A DNA stretch of 64,000 nt from Burkholderia sp. Ax-1724 (GTDB lineage Bacteria; Pseudomonadota; Gammaproteobacteria; Burkholderiales; Burkholderiaceae), in assembly GCF_011752995.1 (NCBI RefSeq), contig NZ_VWWL01000029.1:22577-86576 (forward strand). Direction: 5' to 3'. Position numbers and translations under genes: made by a program. The notes beneath the pieces are model-generated. The model saw only the letters and a program-made list of their open reading frames with translations. It made no database searches and was not told the origin of the DNA. Every line of letters starts with the position of its first letter. The stretch's first letter is position 1. Shown piece after piece: positions 36,870-45,202 of the stretch.

Positions 36870-37769
36870 ATGGATCTGACTCTGCTCCGGGCCTTCGTCA
36901 CCGTCGCACGCGAGGGCAATCTCACGCGCGCCGCGGTGCAACTGCATCTGACCCAACCCGCCGTCAGCCTGCAAATCAAGCACCTGCAGGAGGCGCTCGG
37001 CGTGACGCTGTTCACGCGGACCTCGCACGGACTAACGCTCACGCGCGACGGCCAGGCGCTGCTGCCGCATGCCGAACGCGCACTTGGAGCCGCCGCCGAC
37101 GTGCAACGCGCCGCGCAGTCGCTGCGCCAGGAAGTGCGCGGACGTCTGCGCATCGGCACGATTCTCGACCCCGAATTCCTGCGCCTCGGCGGCTTTCTGA
37201 AGCAGCTCGTCGAAACCTGGCCGCGGATCGAAACCGCGCTGCGCCACGGCATGTCGGGCTGGGTGCTCGAACAGATTCGCGCGGGCGAGCTGGACGTCGG
37301 CTATTACATCGGCCTGCCGTCCGACGACGAGCCGCGCGACGGCCCCGCGTGTCACGCGGTGACGCTCACGCATTTCCAGTACCGCGTGCTCGCGCCGGCC
37401 GGCTGGAAAGACCGCGTGAAGGGCGCGCGCGACTGGCGCTCGCTCTCCGCGCTGCCGTGGATCTGGACGCCGCCCGCGTCGGCGCACAACCGCCTGTTGT
37501 CGCGCTGCTTCGGCGAGGCCGGCGTGAAGCCGCTCAAGGTGGCCGAGGTGGACCAGGAGCCGTCGATGCTCGATCTCGTCAAGTCGGGCGTCGGCCTCAC
37601 GCTGGCGCGCGACGCGACCGCGATTGCCGAAGCCCATGCGCACGCGCTGACGATCGTCGAGGGAATCACCGTGCCGACCCAGCTCAGCTTCATCACGCTC
37701 GACGAGCGCAAGGACGAACCGGCGATTGCGGCCGCGCTGAAGCTGATCGAGCAGCAGTGGGCAAATTGA
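36870..37769 (+). CDS. LysR-family transcriptional regulator
   Basis: This 299-residue regulator has an N-terminal winged helix-turn-helix (LRAFVTVAREGNLTRAAVQL, then TQPAVSLQIKHLQEALGVTLF) and an effector-binding domain beginning GRLRIGTILDPEFL. It is divergent from mmsA with a 173-base shared promoter region and probably controls the mmsA-GMC-Liv operon, perhaps in response to the transported compound. The effector is not evident. Confidence 0.92.
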   Translation: MDLTLLRAFVTVAREGNLTRAAVQLHLTQPAVSLQIKHLQEALGVTLFTRTSHGLTLTRDGQALLPHAERALGAAADVQRAAQSLRQEVRGRLRIGTILDPEFLRLGGFLKQLVETWPRIETALRHGMSGWVLEQIRAGELDVGYYIGLPSDDEPRDGPACHAVTLTHFQYRVLAPAGWKDRVKGARDWRSLSALPWIWTPPASAHNRLLSRCFGEAGVKPLKVAEVDQEPSMLDLVKSGVGLTLARDATAIAEAHAHALTIVEGITVPTQLSFITLDERKDEPAIAAALKLIEQQWAN

Positions 37770-38183
37770 ATTTCGCAGCTAAAACGGCCTGAACGGCCCG
37801 AGGTCCGCGCCCGCGAGGTTGCGTGGCGCCGATCCGGCATTGCGCGAGCACTTCGCCATCCCTCGCGATATGAGGCGCGCTAATGCCATAAGGGATGCTG
37901 CAAGCGGCGTAACCGGCGAAAAGACGGAAAACACGTCGGTGCAAAATGCGCCACATCACGGTCATGTCGACCTGTCTCGACCGCCACGCCGCTGCCCTAC
38001 TTTGCTTGCGGGCTGAAACCATACCGTCACACAGTTTTTGCTAGATTGAACGTTTGTGCCTGCTCACCCGCCTCATACGATTTCCCGTTCCGCCCGACTT
38101 CGTTTTTCCCGGCGGCTTCTCTGCGGCAACCACGGCAACCCGGGGAAGCCGCCGGCCATTCCATCCATCGACAGGAGCCTGAC
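37770..38183. other. Gap between LysR regulator and CYTH gene
   Basis: This is about 410 bases with no convincing gene. It probably contains the promoter of the CYTH gene near its right end (the AT-richer stretch around 38020-38050). No hairpin with a T-tract was seen. Confidence 0.45.
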
Positions 38184-38711
38184 ATGGCACGCAACATCGA
38201 AATCAAAGCCCGCGCCCAGCATTTCGAGCAACTGCGCGAGCGCGCCGCGCAACTCGCGACAGAGGCTCCGCTGATCTTCCGCCAGCAGGATTTTTTCTAC
38301 GACGTGCCGCGCGGCCGCCTGAAGCTGCGCCAGTTCGACGACGGCACGCCGGCCGAGCTGATCTTCTATCAGCGTGACGACCGCGACGGCCCGAAGGCCT
38401 CGTACTACACGCGCAGTCCCGTGACGAACCCCGAAGCGATGCATGCATTGCTCGCGACCGCGCTGACCACGCGCGGCATCGTCACGAAGGAACGGCATGT
38501 GTACCTGAGCGGGCGCACGCGGATTCACCTGGACCGCGTCGACGGTCTCGGCGATTTCATCGAACTCGAAGTGGTGCTCGCGCAGGACGACGACGAGGAA
38601 AGCGGTCACGCCGAAGCGCAGGAGATGTTCAGAAGCCTCGGCGTAGCGGAAGCGGATCTGGTGCCGGTCGCCTACGTCGATCTGCTGAACGACGCGGAAC
38701 AGGCTGCATAA
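38184..38711 (+). CDS. CYTH-domain protein, annotated class IV adenylate cyclase type
   Basis: This 175-residue single-domain CYTH protein belongs to the triphosphate-tunnel family, which includes class IV adenylate cyclases, thiamine triphosphatases and inorganic triphosphatases. It starts MARNIEIKARAQHFEQL. The hallmark ExExK motif is only partly kept (N-I-E-I-K). Other tunnel residues are present: KLRQF, YQRDD, RTRIHLDRVDGLGDFIELE, which holds a conserved metal-binding ELE-type element. The ATG at 38184 has AGGAG upstream. True cyclase activity is not certain. Confidence 0.8.
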   Translation: MARNIEIKARAQHFEQLRERAAQLATEAPLIFRQQDFFYDVPRGRLKLRQFDDGTPAELIFYQRDDRDGPKASYYTRSPVTNPEAMHALLATALTTRGIVTKERHVYLSGRTRIHLDRVDGLGDFIELEVVLAQDDDEESGHAEAQEMFRSLGVAEADLVPVAYVDLLNDAEQAA

Positions 38712-38726
38712 GTTTCCAGCGATGTC

Positions 38727-38758
38727 ATGGGCCGCAGCGTGCCACGCGTCGCGGCCCG
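38727..38758. repeat. Hairpin element GGGCCGC/GCGGCCC after the CYTH gene
   Basis: ATGGGCCGC at 38727-38735 and GCGTCGCGGCCCG at 38746-38758 form a seven-base-pair GC stem. The same two blocks recur at 40681-40707. No T-tract follows, so it is not a standard terminator. Confidence 0.5.
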
Positions 38759-38840
38759 CCCGGGTATCGCTCCTCGGACGGCAAGCGAGGCGAAACGGCC
38801 GCAAAACGACCGCGAACTTACCACCGCCCCTTCCACATCA

Positions 38841-39332
38841 TCAAACCGCGGCCGCTCCCGGCGCCAGATGCCCGAGCGGTAACGGCCCATTGCGCTTGAA
38901 CGTGGTCAGCACGATGTTCGAGCGCACGCTGTCGACACCGGGCACGCGCATGAGCTTCTTCATCACGAACGTCGACAGGTAGTTCAGGTCCGGTGCAACG
39001 ATGCGCAGCAGATAATCGGCATCCCCAACCACCGCATGACATTCGAGCACTTCCGGCAGCGCGTCGATCTGCTGCTGAAACTGCTCGATGATCGAATCGC
39101 CGTGGTGCTTCAGTTTGAGGCTCGTAAACGCGGTGACGCCGAGCCCGAGTTTTTCCGGACGCAGCACGACGCGGTAGCCGTCGACGACGCCCACCTGCTC
39201 CAGCCGCTGCAAACGCCGCCCGATCTGCGACGGCGACAGCGGCACCTGCTCGGCCAGTTGCTGATGCGTAGCCCGCCCAAAGCGCTGCAATACGTCCAGC
39301 AGCGCGAGATCGAAGTGATCGAGTTCCAGCAT
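38841..39332 (-). CDS. Lrp/AsnC-family transcriptional regulator
   Basis: This 163-residue regulator has an N-terminal helix-turn-helix (LDHFDLALLDVLQRFGRATHQQLAEQVPLSPSQIGRRL, read as HFDLALLDVLQRFG then PLSPSQIGRRLQRLE) and a C-terminal RAM ligand-binding domain (VLECHAVVGDADYLLRIV, VPGVDSVRSNIVL). The ATG at 39332 starts MLELDHFD as in homologues; the ATG at 39347 is an alternative. The 39350-39410 stretch upstream is AT-rich and probably holds its promoter. The target is unknown. Confidence 0.92.
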   Translation of the reverse strand: MLELDHFDLALLDVLQRFGRATHQQLAEQVPLSPSQIGRRLQRLEQVGVVDGYRVVLRPEKLGLGVTAFTSLKLKHHGDSIIEQFQQQIDALPEVLECHAVVGDADYLLRIVAPDLNYLSTFVMKKLMRVPGVDSVRSNIVLTTFKRNGPLPLGHLAPGAAAV

Positions 39333-39612
39333 GTGAATATTCCGCATTGAATCGTTATTTAACGCGAAATTATTGCATATTTATACAAAATAACGACAGT
39401 TTCGTGCCATTTAGATGCACCGCCCGCTCTACATTCGCACCCGTCTTTTTCACGCGGATCGCGATGCAATTCGAGTCGCCGCGTTTATCAAAGGTATTAC
39501 CGCGCAATACAAAAAATTCGCGGTGTCTCACGCACGTTTATACGCCGCGCATCAAACAATCGGATCGAAATGAAAGGACAATGCAGGCTATCCCCTGGTC
39601 AAACCTTCAGTT

Positions 39613-39837
39613 CTACAGGCTATTATTAAGTCGAACGTAAGATTCCCATGCCTGCTTTGCAATCGGGTCGAAACGATCCAGTGATAGCGACTGCTGACGC
39701 TGTACAATCAGCAGCGCATACGGCTTGGAGAGCGCGCTTGCCTCCTTGCACAGAACGAGTTCGTCGCCGCTTGAAGGCGAGCGGGCACGCCAGAAGTTGA
39801 TCGCGGCTTCCAGTTCGTGAATGGTGATCTCGGACAT
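39613..39837 (-). CDS. DUF3717-family small protein
   Basis: This 74-residue protein begins MSEITIHELEAAINFWRARSP and ends SYVRLNNSL. I recognise it as the DUF3717 family, mostly known from Burkholderiales; its function is not known. It has no signal peptide or membrane segment and is rich in helix-forming residues. The start at 39837 is chosen because family members begin MSEITI. The longer upstream frame overlaps the divergent promoter region of the response regulator gene at 39987 and does not look coding. Confidence 0.8.
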   Translation of the reverse strand: MSEITIHELEAAINFWRARSPSSGDELVLCKEASALSKPYALLIVQRQQSLSLDRFDPIAKQAWESYVRLNNSL

Positions 39838-39986
39838 GACTTCGTGATGGCTAGCAAGGCGTTCCAGGGCGGCTCGGCAGCTGCTTCGCGGCGCGCTTTC
39901 CGCCGCTTCGCACGCTGCCTGTGCAGCAGGCGCCCCGGCGAACCGCTTGCCCAAACGCCTAAACCCATTGTACTTGAGCGAAATCC

Positions 39987-40673
39987 ATGCGACTCCTTCT
40001 GATTGAAGATGACCGTCCCATCGCACGCGGCATCCAAAGCAGTCTCGAACAAGCCGGTTTCACCGTCGACATGGTCCATGACGGCATCTTCGCCGAACAG
40101 GCCCTCACGCAAAACCGCCACGAACTCGTGATCCTCGATCTCGGTCTGCCGGGCATCGACGGCATGACGCTGCTCGCGCGTTTCCGCCAGAGCAATCGCC
40201 ATACGCCGGTCATCATCCTCACCGCGCGCGACGAGCTGAACGACCGCGTGCAAGGTCTCAATTCCGGCGCCGACGACTACATGCTGAAGCCGTTCGAACC
40301 CGCCGAGCTCGAAGCACGCATTCGCGCGGTGATGCGCCGCAGCGGTCCGCACGGCGACATGCCGCGTCCGGAAGTGTCGCTCGGCGGCGTGCGCCTGTCG
40401 GGCGTCGATCGCCGCATCTTCAACGACGACAAGCCGCTCGAACTGTCGCCGCGCGAATTCGCGGTGCTCGAAATGCTGCTGCTGCGTCATGGCCGCGTGG
40501 TCAGCAAGGCGCAATTGCAGGATCACCTCACGCACTTCGGCGGCGATCTCGGCGACACCGCGATCGAAGTCTACGTGCACCGGGTGCGCAAGAAACTCGA
40601 GAACTGCCGTGTCGAAATCGTCACCGTGCGTGGCTTCGGCTACCTGTTGCAGGAAATCCGCCAGGCGGCATAA
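39987..40673 (+). CDS. OmpR-family response regulator
   Basis: This 228-residue two-component response regulator has an N-terminal receiver domain with acidic residues EDD at 7-9, phosphoacceptor Asp51 in LVILDLGLPG, a conserved Thr in IILTARDE, and Lys in YMLKPF. The C-terminal winged helix ends DTAIEVYVHRVRKKLE and VRGFGYLL. It resembles the QseB/PmrA/TctD group. The histidine kinase partner follows 144 bases downstream, after a GC-rich hairpin. Confidence 0.95.
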   Translation: MRLLLIEDDRPIARGIQSSLEQAGFTVDMVHDGIFAEQALTQNRHELVILDLGLPGIDGMTLLARFRQSNRHTPVIILTARDELNDRVQGLNSGADDYMLKPFEPAELEARIRAVMRRSGPHGDMPRPEVSLGGVRLSGVDRRIFNDDKPLELSPREFAVLEMLLLRHGRVVSKAQLQDHLTHFGGDLGDTAIEVYVHRVRKKLENCRVEIVTVRGFGYLLQEIRQAA

Positions 40674-40680
40674 TCGTCGT

Positions 40681-40707
40681 ATGGGCCGCGCATTGCGTCG
40701 CGGCCCG
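40681..40707. repeat. Hairpin element GGGCCGC/GCGGCCC between regulator and kinase
   Basis: ATGGGCCGC at 40681-40689 and GCGTCGCGGCCCG at 40695-40707 repeat the two blocks seen at 38727-38758, here with a shorter loop. It begins eight bases after the response-regulator stop codon. Confidence 0.5.
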
Positions 40708-40817
40708 ACGGCGCCGGACCGGTGCGGCACACACCTCGTGCCGGGTGTGCGGCCTGCCGGCCTCCGGAAACATTTCAGGGCGCCTCGCGCCGTTGTCCCT
40801 ACCCCGCGCGTACGACC

Positions 40818-42323
40818 ATGCCCCAGCCGGCCGCTAATAGTCTGCGCCGCACGCTGCTGCGGCGCCTCGCTGCTCCCCTTTCGCTGCTCGCGCTGATGAG
40901 CGGCCTGATCGCTTACTGGCTGGCTTGGCAGTACACGCAGCATGTCGTCGACCGCTCGCTCGCCGACCTCGCCACCGCGATCTCCAAACAGATCCAGATT
41001 GCCGGACCCGAAGCGCCGATCACGGTGCCGCCGCTCGCGCAGGCGATGTTCTCCGATCCGGTCGAGCATCTCGTCTACCGGATCAGCAACGGCGACACCG
41101 AAATCGCCGGCGACAGCAATCTGCCGCTGCAAGGCATCAACGTGCGCCGTATGCACTATGCGTATGTATTCGAAACCCAGCATGAAGGCGTGACGGTACG
41201 GGTCGCGCAAGTGCGGGTCGACCAGCCGAAGGGCAATCCGATCATCATCGAAGTCGGTCAGGCCGTGCATCACCGGTTCCGCATCGCCGCCGAGTTTCTG
41301 GTCGCGATCATGATGCCGCTGCTGTTGCTGCTGCTGGCCGGCTGGGTCATCGTCTGGCGCGTCGTCAATCAGCAGCTCAATCCGCTCACCGCCCTCGCCG
41401 ATTCGCTGAACCGGCAGACGCACACGTCGCTCGAACCGGTCGACGAAACCTATGTGCCCGTCGAAATCCGTCCGCTTACCGGCGCACTGAACGCGCTGCT
41501 CGACCGCCTGAAAACCGCGCTCGACGCGCAGCGCAAATTCATCGCCGACGCCGCGCATCAGCTGCGCACGCCGCTCACCGCCGTAAAGCTGCATGCGGAA
41601 CAGGCGGCGGTCGCGCGCGATCCGCAGCAGACGCTCGCCGCCGTACGAGAGTTGCGCGCCGCGGCCGACCGCGCGGTGCGGCTGTCGAATCAGTTGCTGT
41701 CGCTCGCGCGGGCCGAGCCGGGCGAACAGGCGGCACGCTTCGTCAATGTCGATATGGCCGCGCTCGCGTTCGACACAGGTGCGGAATGGGTGCCGCGCGC
41801 GCTTGCCGTGCAGGTTGACCTCGGCTTCCAGCGTCTCGACGATCCCTCGAACGATCATCCGCTGACGGCGCGCGGCAACCCGGTGCTGCTGCATGAAGTG
41901 ATCGCGAATCTGCTCGATAACGCGCTGAAGTACGTGCCGCCGTCGCGCATCGACGGCGCTCGTATCACCGTGACCGTTTCGCAGACGCTGATCGACGAGC
42001 TGCGCATGGCGGAGATCGTCGTCGAAGACAATGGGCCGGGCGTGCCCCGCGCGCAGCAGGCCGATCTGTTCAAGCGGTTTTTCCGCGGCGACGGCCAGAG
42101 CGAAGCCGGCGTGGATAGCGGCGCGGGCCTGGGTCTGGCGATCGTCCACGACATCATGGTGCTGCATCACGGCAGCGTGCATTACGAGGACGCCCCCGAA
42201 GGCGGCGCACGTTTCATCGTGCGGGTGCCGCTGATGCGCACTGAGGCGCCTGCCGGCGTCGCGGACGCCGACGCGCGGCGCGTGGCGAAAAAAACGGCGC
42301 CCTCGGCGCCGGTGGATATCTGA
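40818..42323 (+). CDS. Sensor histidine kinase (TctE/QseC type)
   Basis: This 501-residue membrane kinase has a first transmembrane helix at about residues 20-38, a periplasmic sensor domain at 40-157 of the 2CSK type, and a second helix at about 158-180. A HAMP-like linker follows, then the H-box FIADAAHQLRTPLTAVKLHA with His247, the N-box NLLDNALKYVP, and G-boxes DNGPGVP and GAGLGLAIV. The ATG at 40818 (MPQPAANSLRRTLL) is preferred over a longer frame whose extra residues look non-coding. Its stimulus is unknown; the tricarboxylate sensor TctE is the nearest named relative I can suggest. Confidence 0.93.
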   Translation: MPQPAANSLRRTLLRRLAAPLSLLALMSGLIAYWLAWQYTQHVVDRSLADLATAISKQIQIAGPEAPITVPPLAQAMFSDPVEHLVYRISNGDTEIAGDSNLPLQGINVRRMHYAYVFETQHEGVTVRVAQVRVDQPKGNPIIIEVGQAVHHRFRIAAEFLVAIMMPLLLLLLAGWVIVWRVVNQQLNPLTALADSLNRQTHTSLEPVDETYVPVEIRPLTGALNALLDRLKTALDAQRKFIADAAHQLRTPLTAVKLHAEQAAVARDPQQTLAAVRELRAAADRAVRLSNQLLSLARAEPGEQAARFVNVDMAALAFDTGAEWVPRALAVQVDLGFQRLDDPSNDHPLTARGNPVLLHEVIANLLDNALKYVPPSRIDGARITVTVSQTLIDELRMAEIVVEDNGPGVPRAQQADLFKRFFRGDGQSEAGVDSGAGLGLAIVHDIMVLHHGSVHYEDAPEGGARFIVRVPLMRTEAPAGVADADARRVAKKTAPSAPVDI

Positions 42324-42381
42324 CTATCCGACAGCAGCAGGACGTGAACGCCCGGTTCGACCGAGGTGCTCACGCCTTGCC

Positions 42382-42933
42382 TCATTTCTTCTTCGATTTC
42401 TTCGTCGTCTTGCCGGACTTGCCGGACTTGCCGGACTTGCCGGACTTGCCTGGCTTGTCGGCCTTGGCACCGCCGCTCTTGCCCTTCGCCGGCGGCGCCA
42501 GCATCGTGCCGCGGCACTTGCGCGCGCCGCAACGGCATTCGTATTCCTTCTTGAGCTTTTTCGTCTGACGCGCGTCGATCACGAGCCCGTAGTCGTAAAA
42601 GACTTCCTCGCCTTCCGCGATATCGCGCAGCGCATGCACGTACACGTGACCGTCGATTTCCTCGGCCTCGCAGTTCGGCGCGCACGAGTGATTGATCCAG
42701 CGCGCGCTATTGCCGTTCACCTTGCCGTCGATCACCTTGCCGTTGTCCAGCGCGAAGTAGAACGTATGATTCGGCTCAGCCGGATTGTGCGGATGACGGC
42801 GCAGCGCTTCTTTCCAGGAGATCCGCTCGCCCTTGTATTCGATGAGCCGCTCGCCGGCCGCAATCGGTTCGAGTGCAAACACGCCCTTGCCGTGCACACC
42901 CGAACGGCGCACGGCGATCCTGCGTGAATTCAT
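42382..42933 (-). CDS. SET-domain protein lysine methyltransferase with Lys-rich tail
   Basis: This 183-residue SET methyltransferase would transfer methyl groups from S-adenosylmethionine to protein lysines. Visible SET motifs are RRSGVHGKGVFA at about 9-20, RWINHSCAPNCE with NHSC at 81-84, and EEVFYDYG with the catalytic Tyr near 113-115. A post-SET zinc motif CxCx4C uses Cys133, Cys135 and Cys140. From residue 150 a disordered basic tail has 14 Lys in 34 residues, built from GKS repeats encoded by 9-bp tandem units. Bacterial SET proteins of this size are known, but substrates are mostly unknown. The ATG at 42933 is chosen to match the start of the SET fold. Confidence 0.9.
   Translation of the reverse strand: MNSRRIAVRRSGVHGKGVFALEPIAAGERLIEYKGERISWKEALRRHPHNPAEPNHTFYFALDNGKVIDGKVNGNSARWINHSCAPNCEAEEIDGHVYVHALRDIAEGEEVFYDYGLVIDARQTKKLKKEYECRCGARKCRGTMLAPPAKGKSGGAKADKPGKSGKSGKSGKSGKTTKKSKKK
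42409..42453. repeat. Five tandem 9-bp repeats encoding GKS units
   Basis: CTTGCCGGA is repeated in four exact copies from 42409 to 42444, and a fifth, altered copy runs to 42453. The units are in frame in the SET-domain gene and encode Gly-Lys-Ser repeats, so copy-number change would alter tail length without breaking the frame. Confidence 0.9.
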
Positions 42934-43141
42934 TGAATGAATCCTTGTGAAGAACTGGGATGAAGTCCGGCAATCGTCAGAGACACGTTTTGCACGCAGC
43001 TTTTCTGACGCGGATAGCAAACGCGGCGCCCTGCGAGCGCCGCGTCGACTTGCGACGCCGAAGCGCCACAACCGGCATCCTACACGCTGACTGCGGCTTC
43101 GTTCAACCGTCGCCGGCGCGTTCGTTTCAAGCTGCGCTACG

Positions 43142-44254
43142 TTAGCGTTGACCGAACGATATGTCGCCGAACAGGGCCTTCTGATCGCGCGGTTGCGAAC
43201 GCCAGTACTGCGGCGGCGCATCGACCGTAGCGCCGAGTTGCGCGGCGGCATGCCACGGCCAGCGCGGGTTGTACAGCAGACCGCGAGCGATGGCGATCAG
43301 GTCGGCGTCGCCCGCTTCGATCAGTTGCTCGGCATGCAGCGGATCGGTGATGAGCCCGACGCCGATCGTCGCAAGACCGGTCGCATGCCGGACGGCCTTC
43401 GCGAACGGAATCTGATAACCGGGTTCGAGCGGAATTCTCTGCAATGGCGACACCCCGCCCGATGACACATCGATCCAGTCGCAGCCGCGCTTTTGCAGTT
43501 CGTGCGCAAAGGCGATCGTGTCTTCGAGCGTCCAGCCGCCTTCGACCCAGTCGGTTGCCGACACGCGCACGCCAACGGGTTTGTCGGCCGGGAATGCGGC
43601 GCGCACGATGTCGAAGATTTCGAGCGGGAAACGCATGCGGTTTTCGAGCGAGCCGCCGTATTCGTCGCTGCGCTGATTGGCGACCGGCGAGAGGAACTGA
43701 TGCAGCAGATAACCATGCGCCGCATGCACTTCGAGTGCGTCGATGCCGAGGCGCGCGGCACGCCGCGCCGAAGCCGCAAAGGCTTCGCGAATCCGCCTCA
43801 GACCGCCGACGTCGAGCGCCAGCGGCGGCTCTTCACCGGCCTTGTGCGGCAACGCCGACGGCGCATGCGGCAGCCAGCCGCCTTGCGACACCGGAATCAG
43901 TTGACCGCCGTCCCACGGCACATGGCTCGACGCCTTGCGGCCCGCATGCGACAGCTGCATCGTCACGCTGATGGACGAATGCTTGCGAATCGCGGCCAGC
44001 ACCGGCACCAGCGCTTCTTCGGTTGCGTCGTCCCACAAGCCGAGATCGCCGGGCGTGATGCGGCCATCGGGCTCGACCGCGGTCGCTTCGATGCACAGCA
44101 TCGCCGCGCCGGACAAGGCGAGACTGCCGAGGTGGATCATGTGCCATGCGGTCGCTTCGCCGCGTTCGGCGGAGTACTGGCACATCGGGGAAACAACGAT
44201 ACGGTTGGGAAGCGTCACGCTACGCAGCGTGAGCGGAGAGAAAAGCGCGCTCAT
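43142..44254 (-). CDS. NADH:flavin oxidoreductase, old yellow enzyme family (YqjM-like)
   Basis: This 370-residue FMN-dependent ene-reductase would reduce activated carbon-carbon double bonds with NAD(P)H. It starts MSALFSPLTLRSVTLPNRIV and has SPMCQYSA with the Cys characteristic of the YqjM class, the substrate-binding HAAHGYLLHQFLSP, the NxRxDEYGG-type block NQRSDEYGGSLENR, and the phosphate-binding region TIGVGLIT. The start at 44254 follows homologue N termini. The partner amidotransferase gene lies about 70 bases upstream on the same strand. Confidence 0.92.
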   Translation of the reverse strand: MSALFSPLTLRSVTLPNRIVVSPMCQYSAERGEATAWHMIHLGSLALSGAAMLCIEATAVEPDGRITPGDLGLWDDATEEALVPVLAAIRKHSSISVTMQLSHAGRKASSHVPWDGGQLIPVSQGGWLPHAPSALPHKAGEEPPLALDVGGLRRIREAFAASARRAARLGIDALEVHAAHGYLLHQFLSPVANQRSDEYGGSLENRMRFPLEIFDIVRAAFPADKPVGVRVSATDWVEGGWTLEDTIAFAHELQKRGCDWIDVSSGGVSPLQRIPLEPGYQIPFAKAVRHATGLATIGVGLITDPLHAEQLIEAGDADLIAIARGLLYNPRWPWHAAAQLGATVDAPPQYWRSQPRDQKALFGDISFGQR

Positions 44255-44325
44255 GGATTTGCCCAGTGAAAACCCGAGAGCAACCGAGCATAGCACCGCA
44301 AGCGGTTTACTGCATGAATCTGGGC

Positions 44326-45039
44326 TCAGGCTTGGGTTTCGACCTGATCGAGCCATTCGCCAAACATGCGGCAGGCGGCGGCTTCGAGGGCCGGGCCGAA
44401 TTGCGCGGTATCGGCACGCAACTGGCGCGCATCGATGCCATGCCCGATCAGTTCGCCCGCATTGCCGATCAGCCATGGTTCGAAGCGATCGCTGCGGATT
44501 TCCGGATGACATTGCAAACCCAGCACGTGATCGCCCCAGGTGAACGCCTGGTTTTCGCAGGCGGGTGTCGAAGCAAGACGCGTCGCGTTGGCGGGCAGAT
44601 CGAAGGTATCGCCATGCCAATGCAGCATCGACGTCTGCGCGCCATCCAGATGACGCAGCGGCGAAGCGCGGCCGGCGTCGGTCAACGTGAGCGGCGTCCA
44701 GCCGAGTTCGGTATGGCCTGCGGGATAAACGCGCGCACCGAGCGCACGCGCGATCAGTTGCGCGCCGAGACAGATGCCGAGCGTCGGCAGACCGGCCGCG
44801 ATGCGCTTTTCGATCATCGCGAGCAGCGGCACGAGTGTGGGATAAAGCGCGTCGCCGGTTGCGCTGATCGGGCCGCCGAGCACGACCATCAACGAAGCGG
44901 AGACGGGATTCGGCGCCTCGATACGGGCAAGTCCCACGTCGAGATAACGGACCGGACGCCCGCGCTCGCCGAGCACCAGCTCGAGACTGCCCAGATCCTC
45001 GAAGTGCACATGACGAATGGCCAGTACTTCGCGATTCAT
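44326..45039 (-). CDS. Class I glutamine amidotransferase-like protein
   Basis: This 237-residue protein has a class I amidotransferase fold: nucleophile Cys90 in GLPTLGICLGAQ and catalytic His178 and Glu180 in LGLQCHPEI. The conserved glycine-rich oxyanion loop VVLGGPIS is also present. Stand-alone proteins of this type (GMP-synthase-like, some glutamine amidotransferases or gamma-glutamyl hydrolases) can lack a synthetase partner gene, as here. Its real substrate is not evident. It is followed by the old yellow enzyme gene in the same direction. Confidence 0.88.
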   Translation of the reverse strand: MNREVLAIRHVHFEDLGSLELVLGERGRPVRYLDVGLARIEAPNPVSASLMVVLGGPISATGDALYPTLVPLLAMIEKRIAAGLPTLGICLGAQLIARALGARVYPAGHTELGWTPLTLTDAGRASPLRHLDGAQTSMLHWHGDTFDLPANATRLASTPACENQAFTWGDHVLGLQCHPEIRSDRFEPWLIGNAGELIGHGIDARQLRADTAQFGPALEAAACRMFGEWLDQVETQA

Positions 45040-45202
45040 CGCCCTGTCCCACCTTCAGGTTAACTAACGACTTGCCGTGCAACGACATGCCGCCGGCCTG
45101 TCATTGCGCGACCGCCAGCCGTCCGACAGCCGGCTTACGCCGGCCGCCGGACCCGCGAGGCCATGATAGCGAATGGTCCCAATCGCCCCGAAAGACGCCG
45201 CG

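Noticed and set aside
42409..42453. Tandem repeats as a CRISPR array
   Set aside because: The units are nine bases long, without spacers, and lie in frame inside a coding gene.
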